Under the pieces are notes generated by a model that saw nothing but the letters and a program-made list of their open reading frames with translations, made no database searches and was not told where the DNA came from. DNA of 64,000 bases from Peromyscus leucopus (Eukaryota > Chordata > Mammalia > Rodentia > Cricetidae): assembly GCF_004664715.2 (NCBI RefSeq), contig NC_051082.1, forward strand, positions 4,214,290 to 4,278,289. The letters run 5' to 3'. Both the position numbers and the translations under genes were made by a program. Within the stretch, counting starts at the first letter, position 1; every line of letters begins with the position of its first letter. Positions 61,065-64,000 of the stretch are shown piece by piece.

Positions 61065-61785
61065 CAGAAGCAGCCCCTGAGAGAGAAGAGCATATTTATC
61101 CATGGACAGAGTAGTGAGATGGGCTGTATTAAACCCGGGCTTTGGAAAAGGTCACCCTTGTATCCTATGTCCAAATAAACCATCATTCAAGAGTGATCCT
61201 TTTTAAAAAACAAACAACAACAAAAAAAGACATTCAACAAAAATAATACCACAAATGAATCTTTGTTCAGAAGAGTTTAAAAAAAAAAAAAGACCAAAAA
61301 AAGTGGTCAATATGGTAAGTTTGGTATGAATTAACTGTGCAAAAAGGCAGTGAGGACGGCTAGCAGAGTACAGACCAAAACAGGGCAGAGATGAAACATT
61401 ATGCAACAGTAACAACAGAAACAAGAAAGCAAAGTCAGACAGGTCAGGAAATCAAAGAAGGCACAGCAAACACCAGACCGTCAGGAGGAAGAGGGCTGAC
61501 AACAAGCTGGCCGTGCACAGGGTGGGAACCCAGGAGCAACAGCAGAGAAACCATCTGACAGCGCCACGTGAAACAAGCTTACACACAAAGGATGTAACTG
61601 GTCAAAACTTACTCGATTAAAACAACAAGACAACTTGAAATGCCACTAGAAAGGGAGTTCCAGGCCAGCAGGGACTACACAGTAAGATCCCGTCAAAAGA
61701 TTGCCTGAAACAGCTTTCCAAAGAACAGAGCGGGGGAACGCCACTGAGATGGCCTCAGGACATGAGGAGAGGGCAGTACAGACAG
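61065..61785. other. CORO1C intron, mostly unassigned
   Basis: A short B1 fragment may lie at about 61655-61690 (GAGTTCCAGGCCAGCAGGGA). Otherwise nothing recognised. Confidence 0.4.
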
Positions 61786-61789
61786 AGGA

Positions 61790-62010
61790 CAGCAGGAAAC
61801 ATGAGGTTCAAACCCCCACTTACACCAGCTGGCTCCTCCAGAGGACCTGGGTCTGGTTCCCACCACTGACATGGCAGCCCACAACCATCTGTGACTCCAG
61901 ATCCGGAGGATCTAGTACCGTCTTCTGGCCTCTGAGGGTACCAGGCAGGCATGTATGCAGGCAAAATCCTCATACACATAAAAATAAATACATAACATTT
62001 TAAGGAAGGA
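61790..62010 (+). repeat. B2 SINE (diverged 5' end)
   Basis: AGAGGACCTGGGTCTGGTTC, CATGGCAGCCCACAACCATC and an ATACACATAAAAATAAATAC tail. Confidence 0.8.
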
Positions 62011-62079
62011 AGGATGGACTGAAGGAAGGAAGGGCAGATGGACAGATAAACGAACCAGTGTGAGTTGTTCTAAAATAAG

Positions 62080-62575
62080 GTGGTGCGTGCCTGTAATTCC
62101 AGCACTGGGGGAAATGAGCAAGAGGCATGTGAGTTTGAGACTAGCCTGAGCTACAAAGAGACCCTGTCTCAAAGCCAAACCACCCCCCCCACACACACAC
62201 ACCAAGGAAAAAGACAAGTCTGAAAGCAGAAGAGACACAGCAGCACCGTCAGTGAGTCTGCGCAGGCAGACAGAACAGCGGACGGTGTGAGCGAAGGGTT
62301 CACGTGGGGAGACCTGGGACCACAGGTGTGTGAGAAGACAGTGGTCTCTCTGGTAACTAGAGAACTGCCAGTTAAAATGACAAGGGCTGAGGACTGCACA
62401 GTGGCTAAGCACCCTTGCGGCTCTTCCACAAGACTTGTGCTCGGTTCCCAGAGCCCATGTGGGACAGCTCGCAACCACCTGTTACCCCAGCTACAGAGAA
62501 TCCCACACACTCTTCTGGCCTCCATGGCCACCTGCACATGCACACCAACACACACACAATCAATTAAAAAGGATG
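62080..62575 (+). repeat. B1-like and B2 SINEs
   Basis: A diverged B1 (62080-62185, GGTGGTGCGTGCCTGTAATT) and a B2-like copy (about 62385-62575, GTGGCTAAGCACCCTTGCGG to ACACACAATCAATTAAAAAG). Confidence 0.7.
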
Positions 62576-62866
62576 AGGCGCCCCTTGGCGTCTATTACAA
62601 ATAGCATAAAGGAAAAGGTCTAAAGAGAAGAGCTGACAGGAGGGACGTCTCGTCACACTTCCTTCGGTAACAGTGACAGCCACAGTGATGCCACTCCCCA
62701 GAAGTGTCACTGTCTAAGCGGTCTTGGTGAGGGAAACGTTCCTATGTTTTTATATGAGGAAGATTCCCTGCGACAGCGTTGCCAACAGCGGCAGAGGTAA
62801 GACCATCTCACTGTCCTCAACCGTGGGAACCAACACTTGCGTGAACGTTTCATGCCCACAAACATA

Positions 62867-62872
62867 CATGCA
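62867..62872 (-). promoter_or_regulatory. RBFOX-type TGCATG
   Basis: A minus-strand TGCATG begins 24 nt downstream of the donor of the candidate cassette exon at 62896-62940. RBFOX binding within about 100 nt downstream of an alternative exon is known to favour its inclusion. The regulatory role here is inference. Confidence 0.45.
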
Positions 62873-62895
62873 AAAACAGAAGCATGTGTGCTCAC

Positions 62896-62940
62896 ATCCA
62901 GTCGATCTGTGATGTTAACACTGCCGAGGTTGCTCATGGA
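62896..62940 (-). CDS. CORO1C: Candidate 45-nt CORO1C cassette exon
   Basis: On the minus strand a branch-point-like TTCTAAG and pyrimidine tract GTTGTTTTCTTTTTAG precede TCCATGAGC, and the donor is GAT|GTGAGC. The 45 nt encode S-MSNLGSVNITDRLD without a stop. The neighbouring coding exons meet in phase 0 (K65 and T66), so inclusion would add 15 residues to the first part of the propeller. Alternatively its internal ATG could serve as the start of a shorter isoform joined directly to T66. No transcript evidence is available to me. Confidence 0.5.
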
Positions 62941-63199
62941 CTAAAAAGAAAACAACTTAGAATAGAGACGAGTGAGCAGATTTGAGATGATCCTCCCCGG
63001 TGAAGGAAAGGACAAGGGTGGCTTTCCAGCCACAGCTGTTGGACTTTCCTTTCAAGAGAGATGAAACCAATATGGCAAAATTCTAACAGCTGCTCAACCT
63101 CGTGGGTGAGCGCATATCCCATTTTATTGGATGCTTCCTATAAAAAATAAAAAACCTCAAGCATCTCAATATACTGCTATGAATTTTACATTAAGATTT

Positions 63200-63395
63200 T
63201 AAATCCCATTATTTATTTGTGCATGCACACACAAAGTGAGTCATGGCAGCACACAGGTGTGGAGGTCACAGGACAACTTTTGGGAGTCAGGTCTCTCCTT
63301 CCAGCATGTGGGTCTCAAGGACAGAAACTCAGGATGTCGGGCTTGGTGGCAGAAGCCTCCAGCCACCAAGCCATTTCACTGGTCACCAACCATTA
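63200..63395 (-). repeat. B3/B4-like SINE
   Basis: Minus-strand pattern GTGGAGGTCACAGGACAACT, TTTGGGAGTCAGGTCTCTCC and GCCACCAAGCCATTTCACTG. Confidence 0.7.
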
Positions 63396-63399
63396 ATAT

Positions 63400-63845
63400 T
63401 TTTTTCCTTAGCAAAAGTTTTTCTGCTGAATTGTCTTCTCCCAGGGCTTCTGGACCCCAAGCCTCACCTGGCACCGTGACAGCGAGCACAGTGCTGACCT
63501 GGACTCTCCAGAACAACGGGCGGTGTTTGGTCTGGGAGAAGGAGGGCCACTGACGAGAGTGAGGAGTCGGAGCTGAACCTGGAGCACTAGCCCTGGTTAA
63601 CTCACTTAACTACACACAAGAAGCCTGTCTAACTACGCCAGCTGAAAGTACCAGCTACAAGTCTGCAGGTAGGTACCATGTGTATTCTTCACCTAAGTGA
63701 GATCTCGGAGGACAAGAGCATTCCCGCCATTCCCTCTGAGTCACAACAAGCCCACAGTGTCAGAACATCATGTTATTTTTTCCCGGGAACCTGCCTACTG
63801 CTAAAAGGGCAACTTCCTGTCTACTGAAACCAGTAACAACGATAA
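63400..63845. other. CORO1C intron, no feature seen
   Basis: No repeat or exon recognised. The exon for residues 1-65 is not here. Confidence 0.4.
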
Positions 63846-63849
63846 GAAG

Positions 63850-63990
63850 AACACGGTGGTGCACACCTTAATCCCAGCACTCGGGAGGCAGAGGTGAGTG
63901 GATCTCTGTGAGTTCAAGGCCAGCCTGGTCTACAGAGTGAGTTCTGACTAGCCAACAGAAACACCAACTAAGACAAACACCAACAGGTAA
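63850..63990 (+). repeat. B1 SINE
   Basis: CACGGTGGTGCACACCTTAA, TCGGGAGGCAGAGGTGAGTG and AAGGCCAGCCTGGTCTACAG. Confidence 0.9.
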
Positions 63991-64000
63991 TGGTGACAGC

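Overview
The window is mammalian nuclear DNA from a muroid rodent, most likely a cricetid (hamster, vole or deer-mouse group). The evidence is very dense B1, B2/B3, ID and MIR SINEs, rodent L1 3' ends, solo LTRs, an IAP-type class II endogenous retrovirus, and the gene order SELPLG-CORO1C, which matches the known mammalian synteny block (TMEM119-SELPLG-CORO1C). The genus assignment is inference. There are no prokaryotic operons, and most long ORFs here are chance frames in repeats.

Layout: (1) 1-17.6 kb is intergenic DNA downstream of SELPLG. It holds SINEs, LTRs, a URR1-like DNA transposon, GT/GA microsatellites, G-rich tracts and a pyrimidine-rich minisatellite, but no coding gene I can support. 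(2) About 17.6-19.5 kb on the minus strand is the coding exon of SELPLG (P-selectin glycoprotein ligand 1). It has a signal peptide, propeptide site, sulfotyrosine region, nine 10-residue mucin repeats, a transmembrane helix and a cytoplasmic tail whose extreme C-terminus is frameshifted by one missing G. (3) 19.5-30.7 kb is presumed SELPLG intron and upstream DNA. It has a weakly supported 5' exon/promoter candidate near 28.56-28.75 kb. (4) 30.69-33.79 kb is the 5' half of an IAP provirus on the plus strand: LTR, tRNA-Phe primer site, gag, dUTPase-protease and the start of RT. It carries several frameshifts and runs into a gap of exactly 500 Ns. (5) 34.4-64 kb on the minus strand is CORO1C (coronin-1C). 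Eight constitutive coding exons cover residues 66-435 of a 474-residue protein. The first coding exon (residues 1-65) lies beyond the right edge. The last coding exon (residues 436-474, coiled coil) is not found anywhere in the window and may be lost in or beyond the N gap.

The two genes are transcribed in the same direction (minus) but act in different systems. SELPLG is a leukocyte selectin ligand. CORO1C is an actin-binding WD40 protein.

The points most worth a second look are: a candidate 45-nt in-frame cassette exon in a CORO1C intron, with strong splice signals and an RBFOX-type TGCATG just downstream; the SELPLG tail frameshift; the missing CORO1C terminal exon beside an antisense IAP and a placeholder gap; a B1 SINE with CGG/CAG expansion; and several minisatellites. 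I do not see a wholly novel biological system. All homology calls are from memory and pattern recognition, without database searches.
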